Shown: piece after piece, positions 27,777-35,389 of the stretch
Layout: each line of letters begins with the position of its first letter
How positions within the stretch are numbered: the stretch's first letter is position 1
Assembly (NCBI RefSeq): GCF_003259895.1
Contig: NZ_QLME01000003.1
Coordinates: 1 to 64,000, forward strand
Reading direction: 5' to 3'
DNA from: Halanaerobium saccharolyticum
GTDB lineage: Bacteria > Bacillota > Halanaerobiia > Halanaerobiales > Halanaerobiaceae
Length of the DNA: 64,000 nt
Notes under the pieces: model-generated
Told to the model about the DNA's origin: nothing
Seen by the model: the letters and a program-made list of their open reading frames with translations, nothing else
Database searches by the model: none
Made by a program: the position numbers and the translations under genes

Positions 27777-28340
27777 ATGATTTCAACAAATGATTTTAAT
27801 ACAGGTTTAACAATAGAGCTGGATGGAGAAGTATATCAGGTAATTGAGTTTCAGCATTCAAAATCCGGCAGAGGAAGTGCATTTGTTAGAACTAAATTAC
27901 GTAATGTTGAAGAAGGTTACACAATTAATAAAACTTTTAAGGCAGGGGAAAAAGTTGAAACTGCTCATGTTGAAAAAAAGAAAATGCAGTTTTTATATTG
28001 GGATGGTAGCGATTATATTTTTATGGACAATGATACATACGAACAGTTTCATTTAAGCGAAGAACAGCTTGGGGATAAGGTTAAATATTTAAAAGAAAAT
28101 ATGGAGCTGGACATTGCAGTTTATCAGGGGCGTCCGATTGATATAGAACTTCCAACTTTTGTTGAATTAAAAGTTGAGGATACTCAACCAAATATCCGTG
28201 GAAATACTGTCTCTGGTGGTAGTAAACCTGCTACTATGGAAACTGGTCTTGTAGTTCAGGTCCCTTTATTTATAGAAGAAGGCGATATACTTAAGATAGA
28301 CAGCAGAAGTAATGAATATGTTGAAAGAGTAAATAGTTAG
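27777..28340 (+). CDS. efp: Elongation factor P with arginine at the tip
   Basis: Binds between the P and E sites and rescues ribosomes stalled at polyproline. The 187 residues show the three beta-barrel domains: KOW-like 1-65, OB 66-127, C-terminal 130-187 with [10 protein letters not shown]. The loop that reaches the P-site tRNA reads [12 protein letters not shown], and residue 32 is arginine (codon AGA at 27870). Bacillus and E. coli EF-P have lysine at the corresponding site. Arginine here is typical of the EarP-rhamnosylated type known mainly from beta- and gamma-proteobacteria. No modifying enzyme gene lies nearby. Start ATG follows GGAGGTG. Confidence 0.95.
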   Translation: MISTNDFNTGLTIELDGEVYQVIEFQHSKSGRGSAFVRTKLRNVEEGYTINKTFKAGEKVETAHVEKKKMQFLYWDGSDYIFMDNDTYEQFHLSEEQLGDKVKYLKENMELDIAVYQGRPIDIELPTFVELKVEDTQPNIRGNTVSGGSKPATMETGLVVQVPLFIEEGDILKIDSRSNEYVERVNS

Positions 28341-28374
28341 ATATTTCTTTTAAATTTAGGAGGGGGTTGAATAC

Positions 28375-29502
28375 ATGGACTATTTAATTATTGGAGCTAG
28401 TGCAGCAGGTGTTTCTGCAGCAAAAGAAATTTTAAAAAATAGAAAACCAGAGGATCAGATTTTTATTTTTACTGATGAAAACTATCCATTTTATTATCGT
28501 CCTCGTCTGATAGAATGTTTATCAGGTGAAGTCAAGGTAGAGGATATTATTATCAATGATCAGCAGTGGTTTGAAGATAATAATATTGACTTACATTTGG
28601 GTGAAAAAATAACCGAAATTGATGCTGAAAATAAAAAAATTAAGAGTAAAAATGCTGAATATAATTATGATAAATTATTACTGGCAAATGGTTCTCACTG
28701 TTTTATACCTCCGTTTTCTGGTGTGGATCTGGAAAACATCTTTACTTTAAGAACAGCAGCTGATTTAAAGATAATTAATCGAGCAGCGGAAAAAGCAAAA
28801 AAAGCTGTGGTTGTTGGCGGTGGTTTATTGGGACTTGAGATAGCCTATAACTTTGCCAAAGCTGGTCTGGATACAACAGTTCTTGAGGTTGCACCGTATC
28901 TGCTGCCAATGCAGCTTGATAAAAAAGGTGGAGATTTGCTGGAAGAAAAACTTAAACAAAATAATGTTAAAGTGATTACAGATGCCAGCACTAAAGGCTT
29001 TGAAGGACAGAAAAATGTAAAAAAAGTTATTTTAGAAGATCAGGAAATTGAAGCAGATCTTGTTTTGATTTCAACTGGAGTCCGCTGTAATAATGGTCTG
29101 GCTGAAAATCTTAAAATAGACCAGAGTCGAGGTATTATTGTTGATAGTAAAATGCAGACTTCAAATCCCAATATTTATGCTGCAGGTGATGTGGCCGAAT
29201 ACAATGATAATGTTTATGGAATCTGGCCTCCTGCTTTAGCTCAGGGTAGAGTTGCTGGAAAAGTTATGAGTGGGGAAGAAGCTGAATTTAAAGGTTATGT
29301 TCCTTCTCATAAATTAAAGGTTGCTGGTATTAATGTTGTTTCTCTGGGTGAGTTAAATAAAGAAGGGGAATACAAAGAAGAAATACTGGTTGATAATGAT
29401 ACTTATGTAAAAGTTATTAAAAATAATGGAGAAAAAATTGGAGCTGTAATAGTCGGTCAGTATTCAGAGCAAAATCAAATATTGGCTGATGTTAAAAGAT
29501 GA
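28375..29502 (+). CDS. FAD-dependent NAD(P)H oxidoreductase, rubredoxin/nitrite-reductase-like
   Basis: A 375-residue class II pyridine-nucleotide disulfide oxidoreductase-fold protein. Motifs: first FAD-binding LIIGASAAGVSAAKEI (residues 4-19), NAD-binding VVVGGGLLGLEIA (near 143), second FAD motif NIYAAGDVAE (near 263). There is no CxxxxC redox disulfide, so it belongs with NirB-N/rubredoxin reductase/Nox-like enzymes that pass electrons to rubredoxin or oxygen. The substrate is unknown. It sits between efp and asp23, where spore-forming relatives carry spoIIIA. AGGAGGG precedes the ATG. Confidence 0.85.
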   Translation: MDYLIIGASAAGVSAAKEILKNRKPEDQIFIFTDENYPFYYRPRLIECLSGEVKVEDIIINDQQWFEDNNIDLHLGEKITEIDAENKKIKSKNAEYNYDKLLLANGSHCFIPPFSGVDLENIFTLRTAADLKIINRAAEKAKKAVVVGGGLLGLEIAYNFAKAGLDTTVLEVAPYLLPMQLDKKGGDLLEEKLKQNNVKVITDASTKGFEGQKNVKKVILEDQEIEADLVLISTGVRCNNGLAENLKIDQSRGIIVDSKMQTSNPNIYAAGDVAEYNDNVYGIWPPALAQGRVAGKVMSGEEAEFKGYVPSHKLKVAGINVVSLGELNKEGEYKEEILVDNDTYVKVIKNNGEKIGAVIVGQYSEQNQILADVKR

Positions 29503-29532
29503 TTTTTTTCTAAATAAAAAGGAGGGTAAATT

Positions 29533-29985
29533 ATGAGTGAAGAAAAAATCAAAGATATTGAAGCGGAAAAGGTGGAAGTAGAAAAAGAAGAAGAAAATGA
29601 TGAAGGAAGTATTAAAATTGCTGATGAGGTCGTAGGTATTATTACTGGTCTAGCTGCAACTGAGATTGATGGAGTCGCCGGAATGAGCGGTGGAATTGCT
29701 GGTGGGATTGCTGATATGCTTGGTAGAAAAAGCTTAAGTAAAGGTGTTAAAGTTGAAGTTAGCGATGAAACCGCAACAGTTGATGTATATGTAATTATTA
29801 ATTATGGTAATTCCATTCCAGATGTAGCCTGGAAAATTCAGGATAATGTTAAACAGGCAATTGAAGGAATGACAGGTTTAAATGTTAAGGCTGTTAATGT
29901 TCATGTCCAGGGAGTTAATTTTCCAGAAGAGGAAAAAGAAGAACCCGAAAAAAATGAAGTAGAGAAAGTAGAAGACAAGGAATAA
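29533..29985 (+). CDS. Asp23/Gls24 family envelope stress protein
   Basis: A 150-residue protein with an acidic N-terminal arm, the central Asp23 domain (about 26-125: IADEVVGIITGLAATEIDGV, then VDVYVIINYGNSIPDVAW) and an acidic tail. In Firmicutes Asp23 is anchored to the membrane by AmaP, whose homologue is the next gene, and is linked to envelope and alkaline stress. The Glu-rich termini fit a salt-in halophile. GGAGGG precedes the ATG. Confidence 0.9.
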   Translation: MSEEKIKDIEAEKVEVEKEEENDEGSIKIADEVVGIITGLAATEIDGVAGMSGGIAGGIADMLGRKSLSKGVKVEVSDETATVDVYVIINYGNSIPDVAWKIQDNVKQAIEGMTGLNVKAVNVHVQGVNFPEEEKEEPEKNEVEKVEDKE

Positions 29986-30018
29986 ATTATTCTTTGAAAA
30001 ATGATTGGAGGTTAAGCT

Positions 30019-30558
30019 ATGAAGATTATACAAAATATATTTTCCTTTTTAATTGCTTTAATTCTTATCGTTTTAACAATAACTCTTTCTCTATATAGTT
30101 TTGGACTTTTATCAGCGAACTTTATTCCTGATCTAATTTCCAGTAGCTATAACAGCTGGCAGGCAGCAGTTGTGTATTTAGTATTTCTGTTGATGGCTCT
30201 TTTTGTGATCTATCCGTATTTTACAGATAGAAAATTCAAGTCAACAAGATTGCTGAGTTCAGAATCCGGTGATATTACAATTACAATTTCTGCTCTTTCA
30301 AATTTAATTAAAGATAGAGTTAGAGAAAAAGAAAAATTTGATGATATAAAAGTTAAACTAGAGGAGCAGGAAGAAGGTCTAAAAATTGTTCTAAGTGGTA
30401 AACTAACAGTACCGGGTGATTTACCTGCTATTAGTGAGAATATACAGCATGACCTTAAAAGTTATATAAAACAAACTACCGGGATTCAGGTAGCAAAGGT
30501 TCAAATTAGAATTGATGATGTTAAAAAAGAAAATAAACTGCCCGAAAAAGTAGAATGA
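30019..30558 (+). CDS. amaP: Alkaline shock response membrane anchor protein AmaP
   Basis: A 179-residue protein with two transmembrane helices (about 7-32 and 50-72) and a cytoplasmic C-terminal domain (about 85-170) that itself resembles an Asp23-like fold (ITISALSNLIKDRV...VAKVQIRIDDV). AmaP anchors Asp23 at the membrane. It follows asp23 by 33 bases and precedes the DUF2273 gene, the standard order of this operon. TGGAGG precedes the ATG. Confidence 0.87.
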   Translation: MKIIQNIFSFLIALILIVLTITLSLYSFGLLSANFIPDLISSSYNSWQAAVVYLVFLLMALFVIYPYFTDRKFKSTRLLSSESGDITITISALSNLIKDRVREKEKFDDIKVKLEEQEEGLKIVLSGKLTVPGDLPAISENIQHDLKSYIKQTTGIQVAKVQIRIDDVKKENKLPEKVE

Positions 30559-30571
30559 GGTGGTCTCTAAA

Positions 30572-30808
30572 ATGAATAAAAATCAATTTAAGGAAGAGTT
30601 ATCTCAATTTATATATCTGAATCGCAGAAAAATTTGTGGAGCATTAATTGGCCTTATTATCGGGATTTTAATCCTGACTGTTGGATTTTTTAAAACTTTA
30701 CTGCTCTGCTTAACTACTTTGATCGGGTATTATTTTGGGTTGCGCTGGCGTTTTGAAGAAGATTTAAAAGATTTTATAATAAGAATCATTCCAGATAGAT
30801 TTAAATAG
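30572..30808 (+). CDS. DUF2273 small membrane protein
   Basis: A 78-residue protein with two closely spaced hydrophobic helices (about 19-38 and 42-60) and charged ends. DUF2273 proteins are routinely encoded with Asp23 and AmaP. I chose the ATG at 30572, 8 bases after GAGGTGG; the GTG at 30560 lies inside that binding site. The exact function is unknown. Confidence 0.82.
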   Translation: MNKNQFKEELSQFIYLNRRKICGALIGLIIGILILTVGFFKTLLLCLTTLIGYYFGLRWRFEEDLKDFIIRIIPDRFK

Positions 30809-30832
30809 AGTTAGAAATGAGGTATTTTCTTT

Positions 30833-31234
30833 ATGCAAAAAGTTTCGAGACACAAACAGAGAGTCTGGGTGTTGCAGATACTTTATGGTCTGGACATCAG
30901 AAAAAAGCTTGATCTTGAAAATTCAAAAAAAAGTTACAGCAACTTTATTGCTGAAAAAGGTGTGCTGGAAGAAGATCTCTATGCCGAAGAACTTTTAGAA
31001 GGTATAATTATGGAACTTGAGCTTCTGGATGCACAGATTGATCAATATGCAATTAACTGGGATATTGAAAGAATGCCTGCAATTGATAGAAATATTTTAA
31101 GAATTGCTGCTTATGAGATTCAACATGATATTCCAGTTAAAGTTGCGATCAATGAAGCAGTAAAAATTGCCAAAAAGTATGCAGATGACAGTTCACCGTC
31201 ATTTATAAATGGAATATTATCTAAATTTGCTTAA
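30833..31234 (+). CDS. nusB: Transcription antitermination factor NusB
   Basis: All-helical RNA-binding factor that, with NusE/S10, supports rRNA transcription antitermination. The 133 residues begin [19 protein letters not shown] and end with the conserved [29 protein letters not shown], the hallmark of the family. The length is normal. It follows the Asp23 group, as in many Firmicutes, and is closed by a terminator. Confidence 0.93.
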   Translation: MQKVSRHKQRVWVLQILYGLDIRKKLDLENSKKSYSNFIAEKGVLEEDLYAEELLEGIIMELELLDAQIDQYAINWDIERMPAIDRNILRIAAYEIQHDIPVKVAINEAVKIAKKYADDSSPSFINGILSKFA

Positions 31235-31262
31235 AAAGGAAGGCTTATGGCCTTCTTTTTTT
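31233..31262 (+). terminator. Intrinsic terminator after nusB
   Basis: AAAAAGGAAGGC and GCCTTCTTTTTT form a long A/T-extended stem around TTATG, ending in a T-run. Confidence 0.85.
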
Positions 31263-31264
31263 TA

Positions 31265-31325
31265 AAACTTAGGTACCAAAAACTTAGGTACCAGGTCCAA
31301 TAAAACGATTTCGGTACCTGGTACC
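31265..31325. repeat. GGTACC-rich palindromic repeat
   Basis: A 14-bp sequence AAACTTAGGTACCA is repeated in tandem at 31265-31278 and 31280-31293. The second copy begins a 10-bp inverted repeat: GGTACCAGGT at 31287-31296 with ACCTGGTACC at 31316-31325. GGTACC occurs four times in 53 bases. This looks like a REP-type palindromic unit rather than a promoter, and it fills most of the gap between nusB and the aminotransferase. Confidence 0.6.
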
Positions 31326-31351
31326 AATAAATATGTTAATGGGGTGTGAAG

Positions 31352-32554
31352 ATGAAATATTCAGCAAGAATTGCTAAAATTGAGGAATCTAAAACAATTG
31401 CGGTCAGTACTAAAGCAAATGAGCTAACTGCCGCAGGAGAAGATGTGGTTAGCTTTGGTGCTGGAGAACCAGATTTTCCTACACCAGATTTTATTAAAAA
31501 AGCTGCTGTAGAAGCTATGGATAAGGGATATACCGGATATACTTCTGCTTCTGGTCTACCTGAACTTAAGGAAGCAGCTGTTAACAAATTTGCTTTAGAC
31601 TATTCGTATAAGTATTCTACAGAAGAAGTTATAGTCGGTAATGGTGGTAAACAGATACTTTTTAATGGTTTATCAGCTATTTTGGAAGTGGGAGATGAGG
31701 TCTTAATCCCAAAACCATATTGGGTCTCATATCCTGAGTTAGTTAAACTTGCCGGTGGTACTCCTATTTTTATAGCGACAAAGTCTGAAAATAAATTTAA
31801 ACTAAGAGCCAAAGAATTGGAAAAGAGTTTGAATGAAAATTCAAAAGCCATAATAATTAATTCTCCTTCTAATCCTGATGGTCATTTTTATTCTCCTTCA
31901 GAATTAAAAGAATTGCTCGATTTAGCAGTAAAAAATGATTTATTTATTATCAGTGACGAGATATATGATAAATTACTTTATGATGGCAGAGAATTTAAAT
32001 CAATGATTGAACTGTTCCCGGAGCTTAAAGATAGATTATTAATTGTCAATGGTATGTCCAAATCATATTCTATGACCGGGTGGCGGGTTGGATTTGGTTT
32101 TGCCAGTAAAGAGTGGATCAGTTCAATGGCTAAAATCCAGAGTCATACAACTTCTAATGTTAATACAATTGCTCAGTATGCTAGTGCAAAGGCTCTGGCC
32201 AATGATGACCTGGAAAACATAATAAAGGATCGCAGAGAAGTTTATCAAAAAAGAAGAGATTTAACTGCTGAGCTGCTGACGGAAATTGAGAGTTTAGAAG
32301 CTATTAAACCTGCTGGAGCTTTTTATTTCTTTATTGATATTTCAAAACTTGTAGGTAAAAAAATTAAAGGGAAGAAGATTGAAGGCTCACTTTCATTTTG
32401 TGATTTACTTTTAAAAAAAAATAAGGTGGCTGTAGTTCCCGGTATAGCATTTGGCATGGATAATTTTATCCGAATTTCTTATGCTTTAGGAGAAGAGCGA
32501 ATCAGAGAAGGGATCAAAAGAATAGCTAATTTCATAAAAGAAATAGAAAATTAA
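31352..32554 (+). CDS. aspC: Aspartate/aromatic aminotransferase, class I
   Basis: PLP-dependent transaminase of the Firmicute aspartate aminotransferase type (fold type I, subgroup I-gamma). The 400 residues show GAGEPDFPTPDFIK near 31, YTSASGLPELK near 61, NSPSNPDG near 170, and the Schiff-base lysine in NGMSKSYSMTGWRVGF near 234. The ATG at 31352 is 5 bases after GGGGTG and is preferred over the GTG at 31346. It probably supplies aspartate from oxaloacetate; aromatic transamination is possible. It stands alone between two terminators. Confidence 0.88.
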   Translation: MKYSARIAKIEESKTIAVSTKANELTAAGEDVVSFGAGEPDFPTPDFIKKAAVEAMDKGYTGYTSASGLPELKEAAVNKFALDYSYKYSTEEVIVGNGGKQILFNGLSAILEVGDEVLIPKPYWVSYPELVKLAGGTPIFIATKSENKFKLRAKELEKSLNENSKAIIINSPSNPDGHFYSPSELKELLDLAVKNDLFIISDEIYDKLLYDGREFKSMIELFPELKDRLLIVNGMSKSYSMTGWRVGFGFASKEWISSMAKIQSHTTSNVNTIAQYASAKALANDDLENIIKDRREVYQKRRDLTAELLTEIESLEAIKPAGAFYFFIDISKLVGKKIKGKKIEGSLSFCDLLLKKNKVAVVPGIAFGMDNFIRISYALGEERIREGIKRIANFIKEIEN

Positions 32555-32615
32555 TTTTTAAAATGATTGAAACTAAAAAGCTTTAATCTAGGGATTCAAG
32601 TTTTGTTATAAAAAT

Positions 32616-32642
32616 AACCAGCTTTAGCAGCTGGTTTTCTTT
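32616..32642 (+). terminator. Intrinsic terminator after the aminotransferase
   Basis: AACCAGCT and AGCTGGTT form a perfect 8-bp stem around TTAGC, followed by TTCTTTTTG. Confidence 0.85.
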
Positions 32643-32763
32643 TTGCATTCAGCTTCTATGTATAGTAAACTGTACTATATAAATACAGATAAAATATTAT
32701 TAAAAATTTTGCTCTGCAGGCATCCTGCAGGCAAGAAGCATTAAACTCTGATTTTCAACTAAT

Positions 32764-32790
32764 AAAAAAAGAGCCCTCAAAAAGGCTCTT
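32764..32790 (-). terminator. Intrinsic terminator of tRNA-Leu
   Basis: Read on the minus strand, AAGAGCC and GGGCTCTT regions pair around a T-rich loop and are followed by a run of seven T (the A-run at 32764-32770 on the plus strand). It lies 17 bases after the tRNA 3' end. Confidence 0.75.
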
Positions 32791-32807
32791 ATCACTGCTA
32801 TATTTAA

Positions 32808-32894
32808 TGGTGCGAAAGGAGGGATTCGAACCCTCACAGCCTTGCGGCCACTAGACCCTGAACCTAGCGCGTCTGCCAGTTCCGCCACTTTCGC
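32808..32894 (-). tRNA. tRNA-Leu (anticodon CAG)
   Basis: The minus strand folds as a class II tRNA of 87 nt. The acceptor stem GCGAAAG pairs with CTTTCGC. The D arm contains GGCGGAACTGGCAGACGC. The anticodon stem CTAGG/TCTAG encloses TTCAGGG, giving CAG, which reads CUG. A long variable arm GGCCGCAAGGC is present, and the T arm has GGTTCGAATCC. The CCA end is encoded, at 32808-32810. An open reading frame that can be translated across it is spurious. It is the only minus-strand gene of the window. Confidence 0.95.
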
Positions 32895-32907
32895 ACTGAC
32901 AAGTTAT

Positions 32908-32936
32908 ATTTTAACTTATAAATTTAAATTTGTCAA
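32908..32936 (-). promoter_or_regulatory. Sigma-A promoter of tRNA-Leu
   Basis: On the minus strand TTGACA (32936-32931), a 17-bp spacer and TAAAAT (32913-32908) end 13 bases before the mature tRNA 5' end at 32894. Confidence 0.75.
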
Positions 32937-33012
32937 GGAAATTGTTTTCATATTTTACTTAATTAGATAAATTATTACAAACTAAAGTTCAGGATAACTT
33001 TATGAAAAAAAT

Positions 33013-33075
33013 AACTTGACTCCGGTCCGAATTATTTCTTGAATCAAGGAGGAATTAAGGGGACGGGCAAAGAAT
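33013..33075. repeat. Possible decayed REP-like sequence
   Basis: This segment contains CTTGACTCCGGTCCGAA, TTTCTTGAATCAAGGAGG (TTGAATCAA is a palindrome-like core) and AAGGGGACGGGCAAAG. It resembles the GGGGACGG-type intergenic repeats associated with small REP transposases in Firmicutes, from memory only. No copy elsewhere in this window confirms it. The rest of the 576-bp gap holds the tRNA, its signals and AT-rich DNA. Confidence 0.3.
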
Positions 33076-33130
33076 AAAGTATAGAAGCAGGATTTTTTTG
33101 CTCTAGTTTTAAAAATTCAGGAGGGAAATT

Positions 33131-33961
33131 ATGTACGAGATTTTAGAAAAGGAAGTACTGGCGCCAACTATTAAAAAATTAAAGGTAAAAGCACCTATGA
33201 TTGCTAAAAAAACTAAACCCGGTAATTTTATTATACTAAGAGTAGATGAAAAGGGAGAAAGAATTCCACTTACTGTCGCTGATTATGAACGTGAAAGCGG
33301 GATAATTTCAATTATTTTTCAGGAGGTTGGGTATTCTACTAAATTACTGGGACAGATGGATAAAGGGGATCAGATTCAGGATATTGTTGGTCCTTTAGGT
33401 CACCATATTGATCTGGAAGGATATCAGAAAGTAGTACTCCTGGGGGGAGGCTCAGGAACAGCTCTTTTATATCCTAAGGTTAGAGGATTTTATGAACAGG
33501 GAGCTGAAGTTATCAGCATCACTGGGGCTAGAACTAAAAATTTAATTATTTTAGAAGAAGAATTGGAGAAGTATAGTGACAGATTATTTATTGCTACTGA
33601 TGACGGTAGTTATGGCCATCATGGTTATGTGACAGATATTTTAAAAGACTTACTGGAAAAAGAAGCTGATATTGATTTAGTAGTTGCTATTGGACCCGTA
33701 CCGATGATGAAAGCAGTTGCTGATATGACTGAAGAGTATGGAATAAAAACAATTGTTAGTTTAAATACAGTTATGGTTGATGGAACTGGAATGTGTGGTG
33801 CCTGCAGAGTAACTGTTGGTGGAGAAAGAAAGTTCACCTGTGTAGATGGGCCGGCATTTGATGCCCATCAGGTTGATTTTAAGGAATTAATGAACAGACT
33901 TAACTTTTATCAAGATGAAGAAAATTTAGTTCATGATACAGCAGTCGAGGAGGATAATTAA
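33131..33961 (+). CDS. nfnA: NADH-dependent ferredoxin:NADP oxidoreductase, small subunit (NfnA-like)
   Basis: A 276-residue ferredoxin-NADP reductase-fold protein: an N-terminal FAD-binding beta barrel (1 to about 95), an NAD-binding domain starting VVLLGGGSGTALLYP (near 101), and a C-terminal [2Fe-2S] loop with GTGMCGACRV and FTCVDGP (near 218-240). Paired with the next gene, it matches NfnAB/SudBA, which couples NADH, NADPH and ferredoxin by flavin-based electron bifurcation in anaerobes. The alternative reading, a glutamate synthase or sulfide dehydrogenase subunit, cannot be excluded by sequence alone. AGGAGGG precedes the ATG; the stop overlaps the next start. Confidence 0.8.
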   Translation: MYEILEKEVLAPTIKKLKVKAPMIAKKTKPGNFIILRVDEKGERIPLTVADYERESGIISIIFQEVGYSTKLLGQMDKGDQIQDIVGPLGHHIDLEGYQKVVLLGGGSGTALLYPKVRGFYEQGAEVISITGARTKNLIILEEELEKYSDRLFIATDDGSYGHHGYVTDILKDLLEKEADIDLVVAIGPVPMMKAVADMTEEYGIKTIVSLNTVMVDGTGMCGACRVTVGGERKFTCVDGPAFDAHQVDFKELMNRLNFYQDEENLVHDTAVEEDN

Positions 33962-35376
33962 TGTCTTTACAGAAAAAAAAGACCCCGATGAAAGAACAGG
34001 AGCCAGAAGAAAGAATTAAGAATTTCAAAGAGGTTCCGTTTGGATATAGTGATCAAGAAGCGCTTGTGGAAGCAGACAGATGTTTACACTGTAAGCATCA
34101 ACCCTGTGTTGAGGGATGTCCAGTTCATGTACCTATTCCTCAATTTATTCAGGCTTTAAAAGATGGTGATGTTGTAGAAGCCAATCAGATAATTAAAAGT
34201 AAAAACAATTTGCCTGCAGTCTGTGGTCGTGTCTGTCCCCAGGAAGAACAGTGTGAAAAGGTATGTGTAATGGGGATTAAAAATGAACCTGTAGCAATTG
34301 GTCGATTGGAGCGTTATGTTGCAGATTATAATATGGAAAGAGGCAGCGATAAAACTAGTGCTGAAGAAATAGAAAAGATGAAGTTGTCTGAGTTAGAGGG
34401 AAGAAAAGTTGCAGTAATTGGAGCCGGTCCGGCCGGGCTGACTGCAGCAGCTGACCTGGCTAAATATGGACTTGAGGTAACAATTTTTGAGGCCCTACAT
34501 GAGACAGGCGGAGTTCTGCGCTATGGTATCCCAGAATTTAGACTTCCTAAGGATATAGTTGATCAGGAGGTTGAAGCTATTAAAGAATTGGGAGTTGACG
34601 TGCAGTTAAATGTTGTTGTTGGAAAGTCAATTACAGTTGAAGAATTATTTGAGCAGGGTTATGAATCTATGTTTATTGGTGTAGGAGCAGGTTTGCCCAG
34701 ATTTTTAAATATCCCGGGAGAAAATTTAAATGGTGTTTATTCGGCCAATGAATTTTTGACCAGAGTGAATTTAATGAAGGCTTTTAAATATCCGGAATAC
34801 AAAACCCCGGTTGTAGTTGGAGATAAAGTTGCTGTTGTTGGAGCTGGAAATGTGGCAATGGATGCAGCAAGAACTGCTAAAAGGTTGGGAGCAGAGGATG
34901 TATATATAGTTTATCGGAGAGCCGAGGAACAAATGCCGGCCCGCAGTGAAGAGATTCATCATGCTCAGGAAGAAAAAATTGAGTTAAAGCTCTTAAATAA
35001 TCCGGTTGCCATCCATGGAGAAGACGGTAGAGTTGCTCAGATGGAATGTCAGCAGATGAAACTGGGAGAAAAAGATGATTCTGGTCGTAGACGTCCAATT
35101 CCAATTGAAGGTTCAAACTGGATGCTGGAACTGGACACAGTAATTATTGCGATTGGACAGAATCCAAATCCACTTCTAACTTCAAATACAAAAAATTTAA
35201 AAACTAAAAGCTGGGGTGGAATTGAGGTCGGTGAAGACCAGCAGACCAGCCGCAGAGGAGTCTATGCTGGAGGAGATGTTGTTACCGGAGCTGCTACAGT
35301 TATTAAGGCAATGGGTGCTGGAAAAACAGCGGCTGAAAATATGAAGAATTATTTGTTAGAGAAATCTAAAAAATAG
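33961..35376 (+). CDS. nfnB: NfnB-like / glutamate synthase small-subunit-like flavoprotein
   Basis: A 471-residue iron-sulfur flavoprotein. N-terminal cysteines CLHCKHQPCVEGCP and CGRVCPQEEQCEKVC (about residues 41-102) bind two [4Fe-4S] clusters. The FAD motif VAVIGAGPAGLTAAADLA lies near 149, the NADPH motif VAVVGAGNVAMDAARTA near 288, and the second FAD motif GVYAGGDVVTGAATVI near 437. The small subunit of glutamate synthase has the same fold, but no glutamate synthase large subunit is present, while an NfnA-like gene overlaps by one base. NfnAB is therefore the better call. Confidence 0.82.
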   Translation: MSLQKKKTPMKEQEPEERIKNFKEVPFGYSDQEALVEADRCLHCKHQPCVEGCPVHVPIPQFIQALKDGDVVEANQIIKSKNNLPAVCGRVCPQEEQCEKVCVMGIKNEPVAIGRLERYVADYNMERGSDKTSAEEIEKMKLSELEGRKVAVIGAGPAGLTAAADLAKYGLEVTIFEALHETGGVLRYGIPEFRLPKDIVDQEVEAIKELGVDVQLNVVVGKSITVEELFEQGYESMFIGVGAGLPRFLNIPGENLNGVYSANEFLTRVNLMKAFKYPEYKTPVVVGDKVAVVGAGNVAMDAARTAKRLGAEDVYIVYRRAEEQMPARSEEIHHAQEEKIELKLLNNPVAIHGEDGRVAQMECQQMKLGEKDDSGRRRPIPIEGSNWMLELDTVIIAIGQNPNPLLTSNTKNLKTKSWGGIEVGEDQQTSRRGVYAGGDVVTGAATVIKAMGAGKTAAENMKNYLLEKSKK

Positions 35377-35389
35377 AGTGGTTGATTTT

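Noticed and set aside
32700-32888. Minus-strand open frame of 62 codons
   Set aside because: It is a translation of the tRNA-Leu gene and its flanks, not a protein gene.
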